64,000 bases of DNA from Leptidea sinapis (GCF_905404315.1 NC_066286.1:3789501-3853500), one strand, 5' to 3'; shown: positions 11,210 through 22,127, numbered from the stretch's first letter. Numbers and translations: made by a program. Notes: generated from the letters alone by a model not told the origin.

Positions 11210-11504
11210 CCTCTTCTTTGATTACATATTGGTCATAATTAGCATTCCTACTACAAATTTGACTTAACAGCTGTGCATATCCATTTCCTGAACACAAACC
11301 TACCCCAAATTCCTTCCACAAACGTCTTATATATATTTAGTTTCAAATTTAGGTTTTCATTATACACTATTTCAATATTTATATATATTTTACATTCGTG
11401 ATTGAATGTAAACTGTATCATCATCCCAACAAAGTTGATTCCCGCTGTCTGTCCCTATGTATGCATCTATACAGATCTTTAAATAATAGCGGTTAGTAAT
11501 AGAT

Positions 11505-11665
11505 AGAAGATGTAGTGTTGGTAGGCCTCCACAAGATGGTTGGGAACAGATTGGATGAGGGCAGAGAAGAACCGATCATCATGGCGATCTTTGGGGGAAG
11601 TAATTTGTCCATTGGTGGACGTCTTCCGGCTGAATGATAATGATGATGATGATGATAGTAACACT
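11505..11665 (+). repeat. RTE 3'-end fragment
   Basis: GTAGTGTTGGTAGGCCTCC and ATGAGGGCAGAGAAGAACCG lead into GTGGACGTCTTCCGGCTGAA and a run of ATGATGATG. Translated, fragments such as WMRAEKNRSSWRSLGE correspond to the RTE C-terminus (WMRAAQDRSSWKSLREA at 49388-49556). The trinucleotide tail is the normal 3' end of this clade. Confidence 0.75.
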
Positions 11666-11669
11666 GATA

Positions 11670-12770
11670 ACTTTAAAGTTTTCTTATGTGGTGTCGTAAA
11701 TAAACACAACTTTTTGCGCATAGGTACATTGCAAACGCTGGCTGAACCGTACTAGATAGATCGAAATGTGCCAGTACAACATTGTTGTTCGACGAAAAAG
11801 TGCGCAATGGTAGGTGTATACTCGTATATGTCTCTTAGGGATAACCCATAATAACTATTTTATATCCTTTAGTATTTACGAGAAATAATGGGTTATTTAC
11901 GAAGCGAATTTAAGCAATACAGCATTAATCCTTATAAAATTAAGTATTCATTGTCCATTAAATATAGATTAACATGGCCTTTTACAGCATTTAATTTAAA
12001 TGAATATTTTCGAAGATATTAAAGATTTAAAATATAATATATATTGGTATGGTATTGCAAGCAGTGGGATGAAATATAACTAGAATTTAAATTAGTCTAA
12101 CAGATTTCATAATTAATAGTAGTTTACAGCTTAAATAAATTTATCTATTTTTCTATCGAAGCAGAAAATACAAATGTATTAAAACTCAAAATATCGAAGA
12201 GATATTGTAGCTCTTATCTGCGATATACCATTATTAAAAAGCGTTTATTAACGACGTCCTAAACTTCCAAAACGTCATTATGAATATTATAACAAAATGT
12301 TCATCCAACATTAACAATATTCTATAATTGAAACTATCATAAGGTATGCTTTAACTTTTAGTTTAAACTAATAGTCTATGGTTTTCGTTCACGGTAATAT
12401 CAAATCAATATGATATTATGAATCAGAAAGTTGTATAGTGACTGCTTCATAAGAACAAAAGAACACAGTACAAATTGAACGTAAATCAGTAATGACATAT
12501 AATATCTAGCATTTATAAATTGTTACCGAAACAACAGGGTCATTGGGTCAGCACTTTGTACGAAGAGAGTGATCAAACGTGTCGAACGCCATTGATAAAT
12601 TATCACGAAGCCATTCTAATGTGTTGCGACATAGGTGTCAAGTAATTCTTTTTGTGCGCCTGTCAAGTCCTTCTTTAATTTGATACATTGCGGTTTTGTT
12701 GTGTTGTTGATGATTTGATTTTGTGATATTTAGAAGTATTTATCGTTATAACAACAAGAACAAGAAAAAA
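11670..12770. other. AT-rich stretch, no gene supported
   Basis: A 35-codon open stretch from about 12540 (beginning GHWVSTLYEESDQTCRTP) has only a weak acceptor before it and was not called. The rest is low-complexity AT. Confidence 0.35.
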
Positions 12771-12774
12771 ATTT

Positions 12775-13157
12775 TTAACAACAAAACAACCGACTACAAA
12801 AACACTATTCCAAAACAATAGATATAATATAGACCTAAAAGTATAAAAATAATTCCGTATTTTTATACAATCTAATTAATTAATCTAATTATAGTTACGA
12901 TTATTGTTATTTTTGGAGTCAGTGTCATCCAAGATAGGTATGTTACTATAATCACACACATATAACTATGTATGTAGTTACAAACCAATCTTGATGACAC
13001 CGACTCTAAAAATTACAATAATCTTACGATTTCTAGTTACCTAGAATTACATTAATTAATTTGATTGTATAAAAGTACGCAATTATTTTTATACTTTTTA
13101 GTGCATATTATATACATAATACTATTTTGAAATAGTGTTTTTGAAGTCGGCGCTTTC
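12775..13157. mobile_element. Foldback element with about 140-bp inverted arms
   Basis: The left arm starts AACAACCGACTACAAAAACA and continues ATTCCAAAACAATAGATATA. The right arm is its near reverse complement, ending TAGTGTTTTTGAAGTCGGCG. Each arm carries the same series (TATACAATCTAATTAATTAA, then GTTACGATTATTGTTATTTT), and the centre holds GGTGTCATCCAAGATAGG-like sequence repeated in inverse form. Related arms occur at 38709, 39066, 43462, 44330, 44630 and 44935. No open frame, so non-autonomous. Confidence 0.8.
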
Positions 13158-13409
13158 ATAGTAATAATTTATTTGAGGTATTCATTTCGAAAGAGTAAGA
13201 AGAATCCCTTGACCTTGAACGAACTGGAAGTGCTAAATTGGTTGTGTGTGATATAAAATGTAACTATGCTATATTTGGACAAAATGACTACTGAAATATA
13301 TTTAACGATAGTTTTTCAAGTAAAGTAAACATATTTCAAAATAAATTAATAATTAAAAACTAAGGAAACAACGCTTCAAAGTCCTTATTACATTTGAATC
13401 AATGACGTT

Positions 13410-13715
13410 CTATCGGTATGTTTTTTAATGTTTGTTACCTCAGTACTTTTGACTGGGTAAATCGATTTTGATAGTTATTTTTTTATTTGAAAGCTGGTGC
13501 TTCCCAATTAGGTCCAGATGTGTCAGTGGCAACCACGAGCAAAACCATAAAAGTCTTAAATTTGCTAAAAATATGTGCGCAACAAATTTACACGCCAACC
13601 GATTTCGATAATTGTTTTTTTAGACTGGTAAGGTTCTGCTTATGGGATCCATAACAAAGTTACGGAAGTCTTCAATTCTTAGGAGCAAATCAATGATACT
13701 AGGCTGAATCTTTTT
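13410..13715 (+). repeat. Dispersed repeat of the CGACTTC/GTCGG family
   Basis: It contains TTTGTTACCTCAGTACTTTT, GACTGGGTAAATCGATTTTG and GAAAGCTGGTGCTTCCC, and ends with TTCTTAGGAGCAAATCAATG and ACTAGGCTGAATCTT. The same series appears at 38228-38560 (plus), 34880-35035 and 39200-39600 (minus) and 44740-44860. In the latter regions it is contiguous with foldback arms, so it is part of the same larger element family. Confidence 0.7.
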
Positions 13716-13973
13716 TATGCTGTCTTTTATCTTTTTTGTAGCAGCAAGACGGATATTTGAGTCATCTACCATAACGTCGTTATGGGCAAGTAGTTATCGT
13801 AGTCAAATATGATGATGATCAATGGAACTTCTTAACGGCTTACGGTAAGGGTGCGAACTGTGGCATTATTTCTGTCTGTAATAAAATTGCAATGCGCTTA
13901 GGTTTGTGCGTTACTTAAGTGATAATTGATACTTATTTACATCGCAAATATGTAAAAGCTTTTAGTTTTTCAG

Positions 13974-14118
13974 CTTTCCCGTACACGAGATAATGAAAGA
14001 GAATTTGCGCCAGTTGATAGCAAGAGAGAGATGTGAAGAAATTTACAAACCAAATAAGCAAATGTATGTTTCACCAATACAGGATTTAAGTTTGGATTTA
14101 ACCATATTCAAAATTTGA
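13974..14118 (+). CDS. Terminal coding exon of an unrecognised host gene
   Basis: The acceptor GCTTTTAGTTTTTCAG is followed by one base (C) and then a 47-codon frame, FPVHEIMKENLRQLIARERC continuing EEIYKPNKQMYVSPIQD and ending at a stop at 14116-14118. The one-base phase fits the TG left by the exon at 6947-6994. A poly(A) signal lies 150 bases downstream. The competing frame starting at the first base (LSRTRDNEREF) stops after 20 codons and is judged less likely. Composition is mixed and hydrophilic with no gene family I recognise. Confidence 0.5.
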
Positions 14119-14267
14119 TAAAAGCTGTCATACAAATATGTGTTGATGTCCGCTTACACTTCATATACCAAAAAGATACCTTGGAATATCTAAGTCTAAG
14201 AGATAAATTTTATTTAATTCAAGGAACTTAACATTTAGATAACCAGTTTAACTAATTATTTTATGTA

Positions 14268-14273
14268 AATAAA
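14268..14273 (+). terminator. AATAAA polyadenylation signal
   Basis: AATAAA lies 150 bases after the stop codon at 14116-14118, as expected for the 3' end of that gene. Confidence 0.45.
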
Positions 14274-14284
14274 AATATTATATT

Positions 14285-14880
14285 TGAGTATTAGTTTCTC
14301 TCATTAAAGGTTACCTTAACTTATAAAATTCAAATCCCTTTAGAACGTAAAGAAGTAACAAATATAAACATAAGCTAATAAATAAATATACAAACTTTCC
14401 CTTTCATAATATGAGTGTGATTTTTGATTAAAAACTTGAAAAACCTCCGAGTACACAGATCTTGATCGGAAAATAGGGACAGACGGACGAACGTAAAACT
14501 TATAGCAACCCTCTTTTTCGTCTGGGCTTAAAAAATACTTGACTGCTACTCCATAGATGTCTCTGTCCAAATCGGGCTCTAAATTCAAAATTCGCAGCTG
14601 AAACTGAAATAGTGTATACATTGCTGCCTTTTGACCTATAATATATTATATTATATAATATAATAGAATTAAAAAAAACTGGAGTATACGCAGAAATGTA
14701 TAGACATAGCAGTCGAAGCTTATTATAATGTCATTCGTGCCATATTTCGGCTTTGATTTTGGATGAGGTGCATTGTCTGTATATATTTCTATATATACAG
14801 ACGTCATTGATTTGAATGGTATATTTTCAAGTTGAATTTATAACAAAAAAACTATATTTCATAGTGTTGTAATTATTCTT
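14285..14880. other. No gene; AT-rich with a perfect hairpin at 14775-14802
   Basis: GTCTGTATATAT and ATATATACAGAC form a perfect 12-bp stem around a TTCT loop. An AT palindrome lies at about 14640-14665. Nothing else is supported. Confidence 0.5.
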
Positions 14881-14929
14881 GTCTTTGAAGTATAGTCTAG
14901 AATCGGGATGTATTACAAAAATAGCATCT

Positions 14930-15105
14930 TACCAAATATTGAGTAAAAGTTAGAAAAAAACAAAAATTATGCGCACTTCACGCACACACAAAGTGACTTA
15001 CAAATTGTGAGTGTAAGACGTAATTTATCACGCACACTGAAGTAGTAAACCTGGCCTGTTTTCTTCGGTTTTCTAGCAGCAAGATGCTCTATCTAGAGGT
15101 ATAAA
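14930..15105. mobile_element. MITE, TACGTCTAGAT family (diverged copy)
   Basis: It shares CACACACAAAGTGACTTAC, GTGTAAGACGTAATTTATCA, CCTGGCCTGTTTTCTTCGG and TCTAGCAGCAAGATGCTCTA with copies at 34527-34745, 35355-35490 and 49220-49352. The right end CTATCTAGAGGTATAAAT is a mutated form of the terminal repeat; the left end is unclear. Confidence 0.65.
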
Positions 15106-15540
15106 TTAACAAACACTGTACGTATATAATTATTGTCTATTGATACTTCATAGACTGACATGTAAAAATATTTGAAATTAATTAATTAGGGGTCCGTATA
15201 AGGAACTTCCAAACAGCTTAAAAAGAATCTTCGTTCTCAAATGGCATTATTATACTAATATGGATTATTTCGATAGCTATTGCAAAAATAAAACGCATTA
15301 AAAAGTTAAATTCGTTCTCGCGTTCAATCAAATACTTTCAAAAGTTGAGCAGTCTTAATGAATTCCATTAACTCATAATACTTATCTTGCCTATTAATTC
15401 TTATTCTTGATTGCTTTGCCAAGAGGATATTGAACAAAAGAATATTGAAAGAAACAATTAAAATCACAATGGACTTTATGGAGTCCAGACAAAATTTATA
15501 TACATGGTGTACAAGGTAAATTAATAGATACTACAGCATA

Positions 15541-17110
15541 ATTTAGCAAAGATATTACTATGAAATTTGGTTTTGATAAATGTAGAACACTTTACATAAA
15601 ACGAGGCAAGATACGGATGGATATTATGCATTATGCAGTAAATGATAACGATATAATTACAGCCAGGGAACAAACCGAACTATATAAATTCTTAGGATAT
15701 AAAAACTTAGAGGATTAGATCACACAGAAATCAAAAACACTTTAACAATAGAATTTAAAAAACGAATTAATGCTCTTTGTAAAACTCAATTAACAAGCAA
15801 ACACCTCATTAAGTCCCTAAACACACATGCTATCCCAACTCTAACATACTCATTTGGTATCATAAAATGGACAAAAACAGACATAGAACAAATAGAGCGG
15901 ACGATTTGCAACACACTAACTAAGCACAATAATCTACACCCAAAATCTGCAATAGAAAGACTTACTATCAAAAGAGAATATGGAGGAAGGGGCCTCATTG
16001 ATTTGAATCACCTATGTCAAAAACAAGTCGGCAATGATTTTTTCCACTTAAAATCACAGACCAGCGAAATACATAAAGCCATTGTTTAAAATGATATTAA
16101 CTTTACTCAACTTAATTTACATACATACAAGACATAAGCTCTCAAAACACCCGAAGTAACGATCCCCAAATACAAAAATTAGACAGCTGGAAGCGAAAAG
16201 TGTTACACGGCCGCCAACCCCAAATAAACACTGCCGCCTCAAACAAATGGCTTAAAATAGGAAACCTATTCCCAGAGACCGAAGGATTTATAATAGCGAT
16301 ACAGGAACAAATAGTCAACACCAAAAACTACATAAAATTCATAATCAAAGAACCCTCAATGCCAAACGATAAATGCTGCAAATGCCACGTTCAACCAGAG
16401 ACCATCCAACATATTACCGGAGCATGTATAACACTCACACAAACAGATTACACGCATAGACATAACCAAGTAGTCAACATCATTCACCAAAAGTTAGCAC
16501 TCAAACACAAACTCATACAAAACACAAACACACCTTATTACAAATTTAAACCACAAACAGTTTTAGAAAACGATACATATAAACTTTATTTTGATCGCGC
16601 AATACTTACAGACAGAACCATTCACTACAATAGACCGGATATAACGCTGAATGATAAATTAAATAAATTAAACCTACTTGATAGACATTGCTGTTCCAAA
16701 CACTCACAACTTACAAAAAACAATTTCTAAAAAAATTAACAAACATACTGAACTGAATGATGGAGTGGCTAGAATCTGGAATCAAAATAAAGTATACGTA
16801 ATTCCAATAGTCCTTTCCACCACAGGTGTTATCCCAAAACACCTGTTACATAGTCTCAAACTAATAGAATTAAAGGAAACTCTTTACATCACCTTACAAA
16901 AAGCCGCCATCTTAAATACAATCGTTAGAAAGTTCTTGCAAATTGATGAACACGACATTCCACCAGACACATAAATTTAATACACCACGCTGCATTTACT
17001 TGATTTAGACCCGTAAATGCAGGCAAACCAGCGAAAGGCTGAGAAAAATTATAAAAAAAAGTATAATTATTCTTTATTTACATAATGAATAATAATAATA
17101 ATGCTTGATA
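15541..17110 (+). mobile_element. R2/R4-type LINE: RT thumb plus restriction-like endonuclease, broken
   Basis: The reverse-transcriptase C-terminal part begins ITMKFGFDKCRTLYIKRGK, continues after a stop and frameshift as IKNTLTIEFKKRINALCKTQ, LTYSFGIIKWTKTDIEQ and ERLTIKREYGGRGLIDL. After another break comes the endonuclease module: ASNKWLKIGNLFPETEGF, a C-x2-C-x8-H-x4-C cluster (CCKC...H...C) at about 16365-16430, then NRPDITL. A one-base frameshift near 16678-16700 separates RPD from the following MIDIAVPNTHNL, so the PD...D active site is split. The end (IVRKFLQIDEH) stops at 16972-16974, with a 3' UTR running to an AATAATAATAAT tail. This module order is known from R2-like elements that use a restriction-type nuclease. 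Confidence 0.8.
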
Positions 17111-17135
17111 ATGCCGGCACTTATTTTATATAGTA

Positions 17136-17481
17136 CTAGCTGATGCCCACGACTTCGACCGGGTAGATAAATGGTTTTTAAAAATAATACCCAAGTTTTG
17201 ATTTGAAGTTTACCTACTCCAGTTCCGGTTCCCGTTTTCGCTCCCGTTCCCAACACAATATATAAATCTTTTTTCGACGAAGACTGCTGCTTGCATCGAC
17301 GTGAATTTTAGGTTTTCACAAATACCGCAGGAACCATTGATTTTTTCGGGTTAAAGTTAAAGGTAGCCTATGTCCTTTCCTAAACTCTAGTCTATCGCTA
17401 TACAAAATTTCATCAAAATCAGTTTAGTAGCTCCGGCGTAAAAGCGTAACAAACAAACTTACATTCACATTTATGTAGGGA
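17136..17481 (-). mobile_element. Helitron-like non-autonomous element
   Basis: On the minus strand it starts TCCCTACATAAATGTGAATG and ends CATCAGCTAG. It is flanked by A on one side and T on the other, as for insertion between A and T. Inside are CGTAAAAGCGTAACAAACAA-type and CATCAAAATCAGTTTAGTAG-type blocks on the plus strand. No open frame. Confidence 0.65.
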
Positions 17482-17743
17482 TGGTGAAATTTGAATAAAT
17501 GAACTCGCTACGAAGTTTACATAAGAATCTTCCCTTATAAATGATATCTCATAAATTGTTTATATCTCATTAAATTTCACGCGCTATTTGTCTCTATACC
17601 GTGAATATATTAGCAAAAACTTTATTTTCCGTTTTTCATAACTTTCAGCGTTATCTTGTCTCACTTTTTCTCTTTACTTTCACATTTATCCGATCCTATT
17701 AACTATCTACGGAGTAAAAATAATTCGATTTTTTGCAAATACC

Positions 17744-18955
17744 TAGGTAACACTGAAAATGTAAAAAAATGAAAAACGGCTTAATGTAGAAAGTTGCCTA
17801 TGCTTTTATTATTTTTCGAAGTAGTCTCCGTTCCTCTCTGCACATCGTCGCATTCGATGGAACCACTGAGAAAAGCAGCGGGCCCATTCTTCCTTAGGGG
17901 TCTCTTCTATGGCATTTTCGTACGCATTCACCGCATCTTGAGGGCTCGTAAAGCGAATATCTCAAATTTTATCTTTAGTTCTTTGGAAAAAATAAAAGTC
18001 GCAGGGCGCCAGGTCAGTACTGTATGGTGGATGACTTTTATCTCTACACCTGCCATACTCAAATATTCAACAGTCCGTTTTACAGAGTGCGCTAAAGCAT
18101 TTTCGTGGTGAAGGAGGATCCTGCTTCGAAGGCGCTGCTGTTGAATTTTTCCAAGACAACAGGCAAACAGCGATTGACATATCAGTCTGTAGTAACTGTC
18201 CTTCCATCTTCTATTACAACTGTCGCGAAATGATCTTTCTGACCAAAGAATGAGGCAATCATCTTTTTTCCTTGACTTCTTCCTTTCTTTACCTAATTGG
18301 CCTGATCCTCGAAAGAATACACCCACTGAGCTGATTGCCTTTTGGTTTCGGGTTCGTAGGAATATATCCAGCTTTGATCACCTGTGACGATGTCAAATAC
18401 AGCATTCGAGTCAACGCGCCGTTCGTTCGTCTGGTGCTTCCTGACGCCTAAATGTTCGTGTAATAATAATATATTTTATATAATAACAATATTTTTTGAA
18501 CTTGACTCATACCAATGCCTAGGCTTGCCCGTATCTGCTGATAGGTCACTCTCTTATATTCCTCTATAATGCGTCGCACGGCACTGATGTTATCTTCAGT
18601 ACTCGCTGTTTAAGGACGTCCCTCACGCAGATCATCATTGAGATTGCTAAGTCCACTCTTAAACTCGTTAAACCAATTGTAAATAGTAGCACGAGATGGG
18701 GCTTCATTAAGAAATGCTAATCGCAGCCTATCATAGCTTTGTTGTTGAGTAAGCCCACAACGAAAGTCATAATAAATCATTGACCGAAAATTTTCTCGCG
18801 TTAGGTTCATTTTCACGTGTAACAAGAATTTTAGATTTGCCGCCAATTCACAAAAACAAATGACAAATGTATGCAATATGATTGAAATTCAAAAAAGTTT
18901 TCATCAGCAATGTTTTTAACTGGCCAGTTCTAAACATTTTCGTGTTACCCACGTA
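17744..18955 (-). pseudogene. Mariner transposase, inactive (copy 1)
   Basis: The reading frame starts at 18810 (MNLTRENFRSMIYYDFRCGL, GLTQQQSYDRLRLAF, APSRATIYNWFNEF), the paired helix-turn-helix of mariner. Farther on, in changing frames, are the three catalytic positions: TGDQSWIYSYEPE (first D, intact), LLHHENALAHS (second D replaced by E), and HPPYSTDLAPCDFYFF (third D, intact). The protein ends ERNGDYFEK at 17809-17811. An AT-rich interruption (about 18455-18500) and frameshifts break it. GGTAACACTGAAAATGT at 17746 and GGGTAACACGAAAATGTTT, reading inward from 18950, look like its inverted termini. Confidence 0.85.
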
Positions 18956-18956
18956 C

Positions 18957-19888
18957 ATGGGGCACACTAAAAGTTTTGCACTTCTAGCTAGCTAATCAAA
19001 CTATTTAAATTTCGAATGTTATATTTTTTTAAATGTTGCAACCTTCTTAGTAATAAATAAAAACAATTGGCTAGAAATCATTTGTCAATTGTTTTTTTAT
19101 CACACATCAAAGTTCTACGTACGTAACGGAAATGGAATTTAGTCGAAAAGATTTTAGAGCGATGGTTTTTTATGATTTTAAAAGTTCTCTCTCTCCGCAA
19201 TACTGTGCCGCTTGTCTTCAAAATGCTATTGAGAGAGAAGCACCGTGCTTGAGTACCGTAAGGCGATGTTTGATGAATTTGAGAGAGGTCTGGTTTCTTT
19301 ATATGACGAATTTCGTGAAGGGCGACCGTAAGCTGCCATCAAAGAAAATAATGTGGCTACTGTTAAGCGGCTAATTGAAAAAAACCCTGCGGATTACCTA
19401 TGCGACAATTCGAGGACTATTGGGGATTTGTATGAGCCAAATTCAGAAAATTTTACACGAATATATGAAAAGTTCAGAAACTTAGTTGTCGTTGGATCCC
19501 TCATGATGCTCACAGATGCTAATGAAGTACGACCACGGACATTCTTATGCTGTTTACGGCATAGTCACAGGAGACGAAACGTGGATTTATTATTTTGAAC
19601 CCAAAAAAATAAACTAAGTCATTTTTATCTTCCGAAAAAGTACAATTCGTCACCAATTCTGCACATAGCCACGACCTATCACCCTGTGATTTCTGGATTT
19701 TCCCCAAAATCAAAGATTTGAGGAGACGTTTCAGTTTTACCCATTCCAAAGAGGCAGTTATAGAGTTCAATCAGCACGTAGGAAACATGCCTTCAGATCT
19801 GTGGTCTTCCTGTTTTAAAAAATGGCTCGATCGCTTGAAAAAAATCGTGTTGTTTTTTTAAGTTACGCAAATTTTTTAGTATGACCTC
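18957..19888 (+). pseudogene. Mariner transposase, internally deleted (copy 2)
   Basis: The frame opens at 19132 (MEFSRKDFRAMVFYDFKSSL, IEREAPCLSTVRR), continues after frameshifts with IVTGDETWIYYFEPKK (first D), and then jumps to LSPCDFWIFPKIKDLRR (third D). The region with the second D is deleted. The C-terminus is LWSSCFKKWLDRLKKIV. Ends: GGGCACACTAAAAGTTTTGC at about 18960 and, inverted, GTCATACTAAAAAATTTGCG at the right edge. It belongs to a different mariner lineage from copy 1, judged by the sequence of the N-terminus. Confidence 0.8.
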
Positions 19889-20150
19889 TTATTCTTGATC
19901 TAAAAATCTGACTTTTTTAGACACTAATTAATTTAATTTATATTATACCTTCTAAAAACGAAGAAGAAACGCTATGAAAAGAAGAAAATTAGGTTCTTCT
20001 TAGATTTTTTTTTTTTAATTTTTGGTATTGAAACAACATCAAACGACATTTTCAATCATAAAAGGCTCGATTTAAGATATTCTAATTAAGTTGGTTTAGT
20101 GGATTCATGTGCAAACAGTCAAGTAGTTATAATATAGGATAAGTACAAGT

Positions 20151-20215
20151 GCTGACCTGGCAAACGTTGTTATGCCGTATAAATGTATCCCGGGTCATTG
20201 TGTGAAGTGTATATA
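20151..20215 (-). repeat. Helitron 3'-end fragment
   Basis: GCTGACCTGGCAAACGTTGT followed by TATGCCGTATAAATG matches the 3'-terminal hairpin region of the Helitrons at 30567-30839 and 42084-42428, but the terminal CTAG is mutated to AGTG. Confidence 0.6.
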
Positions 20216-20756
20216 TTTATATATGTAATGAAATATCACTTACTGAATTATTTGTATTGCGTATATATAGGTATTTCTAAGTCTAAAAAATATAGCTAGG
20301 GATAAGTAATCACCTTAAATTATATGTAATAATAAATGATATTATTCCGATTGGTTCAGTATTTTTGCAGTATAAACGAAGGAAAAACAAGTCTCTATTA
20401 TTAAGTATAGCCATTTTATTATCCCGATGTTCCTGGTTAGGACTTTTATCTAATGGCCTTAGAATAGTGGCCTCTAACAAATTAGTGAAAATATGGTATT
20501 GACATTCGTGTGCAAATTTTCAAGTAAATAATTGACGTCTTTGGAATTAGTAAAATTGGGTCTAAAGATTCCAATACAGCGTAGAGCTACAATGGCCACA
20601 TTAAATGAACACAAGGGTAGAGCTACTTAACCTTTCTATACTCGTGCCAATTTTTATAACACCACACGGTGTCCCAGACTATATAATAAAGGAAGGCTAA
20701 CCGAAATCATAAAAAATACATAATTCTCCTAAATAAATCAATTCGAAAGTAATCTA
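20216..20756. other. No gene seen
   Basis: AT-rich DNA between the Helitron fragment and the minisatellite, with no coding frame, terminal repeat or second copy that I could see. Confidence 0.4.
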
Positions 20757-21090
20757 GTAGCCACGCCTAGCGGAGGCGCTGACACCTACTACGTCACTAC
20801 GTAGTAGGCGCTGATACCTAATACGCAACGCCGTAGTATCGCTGACACCAACTACGCCACGCCGTAGTAGGCGCTAACACTTAACACGCCACGCCGTAGT
20901 ATCGCTGACACCAAATACGCCACGCCATAGTAGGCGCTAACACTTAACACGCCACGCCGTAGTATCACTGACGCCTACTAAGTTACGCCATAGTAGGCGC
21001 TGACACCTATTCCGCCACGCCGTAGTATCACTGAAATCTACGACGCCACGCCGTAGGAGACGCTGACACCTTTTACGCCGCACCACAGCC
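20757..21090. repeat. GC-rich minisatellite, alternating 31/32-bp units
   Basis: The core CACGCCGTAGTA recurs with starts of the GTAGTA or ATAGTA motif at 20801, 20833, 20864, 20896, 20927, 20959, 20990, 21022 and about 21053 (the last as GTAGGA), so spacing alternates 32 and 31. Odd units read GTAGTAGGCGCT, even units GTAGTATCGCTG or GTAGTATCACTG, which defines a 63-bp dimer. The first unit holds a perfect 10-bp stem with a CACT loop (CCTACTACGT...ACGTAGTAGG, 20785-20808). It is far more GC-rich than its surroundings. Confidence 0.9.
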
Positions 21091-21574
21091 GTTCAGAAGG
21101 TAGGTGAATAAGTAGTAGTACTAGCTCACATAAGGATGATTTAAATTTGATTTTTTAAATATTAAAATTTTAAATATTGTTTGTTTAAAAATTTGAATTA
21201 TCTACTTAAATTTTTAGATTTATTCTTTAATGATTACCATTAAGTAGCTTCTACCTGTGTGTTCATTTAACATGTCTTCTGTCTAGTTTAAAATGACGTT
21301 ATCTTGTTTCAATCTAACTAATATTATCCCTTAAATTAATTTTAAAGCAATTAGGTAATGGGGATTTTATAGAAATTTGGCGTCATCATGAATGAGTAAA
21401 TGAAATTCATTAAGAAGAGAATTTGACTGAACGCAAAAACGAATTAAACTTTGTAATTACTTTAACTTTTGCGGTGGATATAATAGAAATATTCTTGAGA
21501 GAGACTAATTTTATGAAGAGGGAGAGGTTCATTTAGTAACGGTAGTTTTATACAAATGATTTAAGTTTTCTTTA

Positions 21575-21912
21575 GTTTCACCACCACCTCATTCACCTCA
21601 TTCCACCTTCGCACGACACGCCACAAGTTAGGATTTCATCCCCACCATCTGGATGTGTGGCGGTCCTCCACAGTGCGGTTTTCAAGGAGCTTTCTTCCTC
21701 GTACCACGAAGCTGTGGAATGAGCTTCCGTGTGCGGTGTTTCCGGGACGATACGACATGGGTACCTTCAAGAAAAGCGCGTACACCTTCCTTAAAGGCCG
21801 GCAACGCTCTTGTGATTCCTCTGGTGTTGCAGGAGAGTGTGGGCGGCGGTGATCACTTAACACCAGGTGACCCGTACGGTCGTTTGTCCTCCTATTCCAT
21901 AAAAAAAAAAAG
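21575..21912 (+). mobile_element. 5'-truncated LINE tail with C-terminal coding and poly(A)
   Basis: One frame reads HPHHLDVWRSSTVRFSRSFL, then PRTTKLWNELPCAVFPGRYD, then MGTFKKSAYTFLKGRQRSCD, the usual C-terminus of a LINE ORF2 (a KLWN-LP--VFP-RYD motif). It is followed by the widely repeated segment GTGATCACTTAACACCAGGT and GTCCTCCTATTCCATAAAAA. This copy shows that the repeat at 2107, 29372, 45500, 53296, 59311 and 62075 derives from a LINE 3' end. Confidence 0.85.
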
Positions 21913-21934
21913 TGTTAATTCCGTAAATATTTGT

Positions 21935-22010
21935 TTTTAAAACAATTCGACACGTGTTTCGCCTCTACACGAGGCATCCTCAGGACTTGTTGTCTCGCCA
22001 AAATCTGGCA
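21935..22010. repeat. Repeat with CGACACGTGTTTCGCCTC motif
   Basis: CGACACGTGTTTCGCCTCTA followed by CACGAGGCATCCTCAGGA is, from memory, a common dispersed motif in Lepidoptera. I saw no second clear copy here. Confidence 0.35.
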
Positions 22011-22127
22011 CGAGACTGAGTAGTTTTGACTGAACGGTAGTTTTGACTTATGCATCACGTGTTAATACTAGTAAATTTTTTTGTCTAGACTAAGCCAGTG
22101 ATAATATATAATAGATGTGTGTGGCAA

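Noticed and set aside
12540..12650. Open stretch GHWVSTLYEESDQTC... as another exon of the plus-strand gene
   Set aside because: The acceptor lacks a pyrimidine tract and the phase does not fit the flanking predicted exons.
13715..13900. Exon after the strong acceptor TCTTTTATCTTTTTTGTAG
   Set aside because: All three frames meet stops within 25 codons unless a frameshift is assumed, and it would break the phase match between 6994 and 13974.
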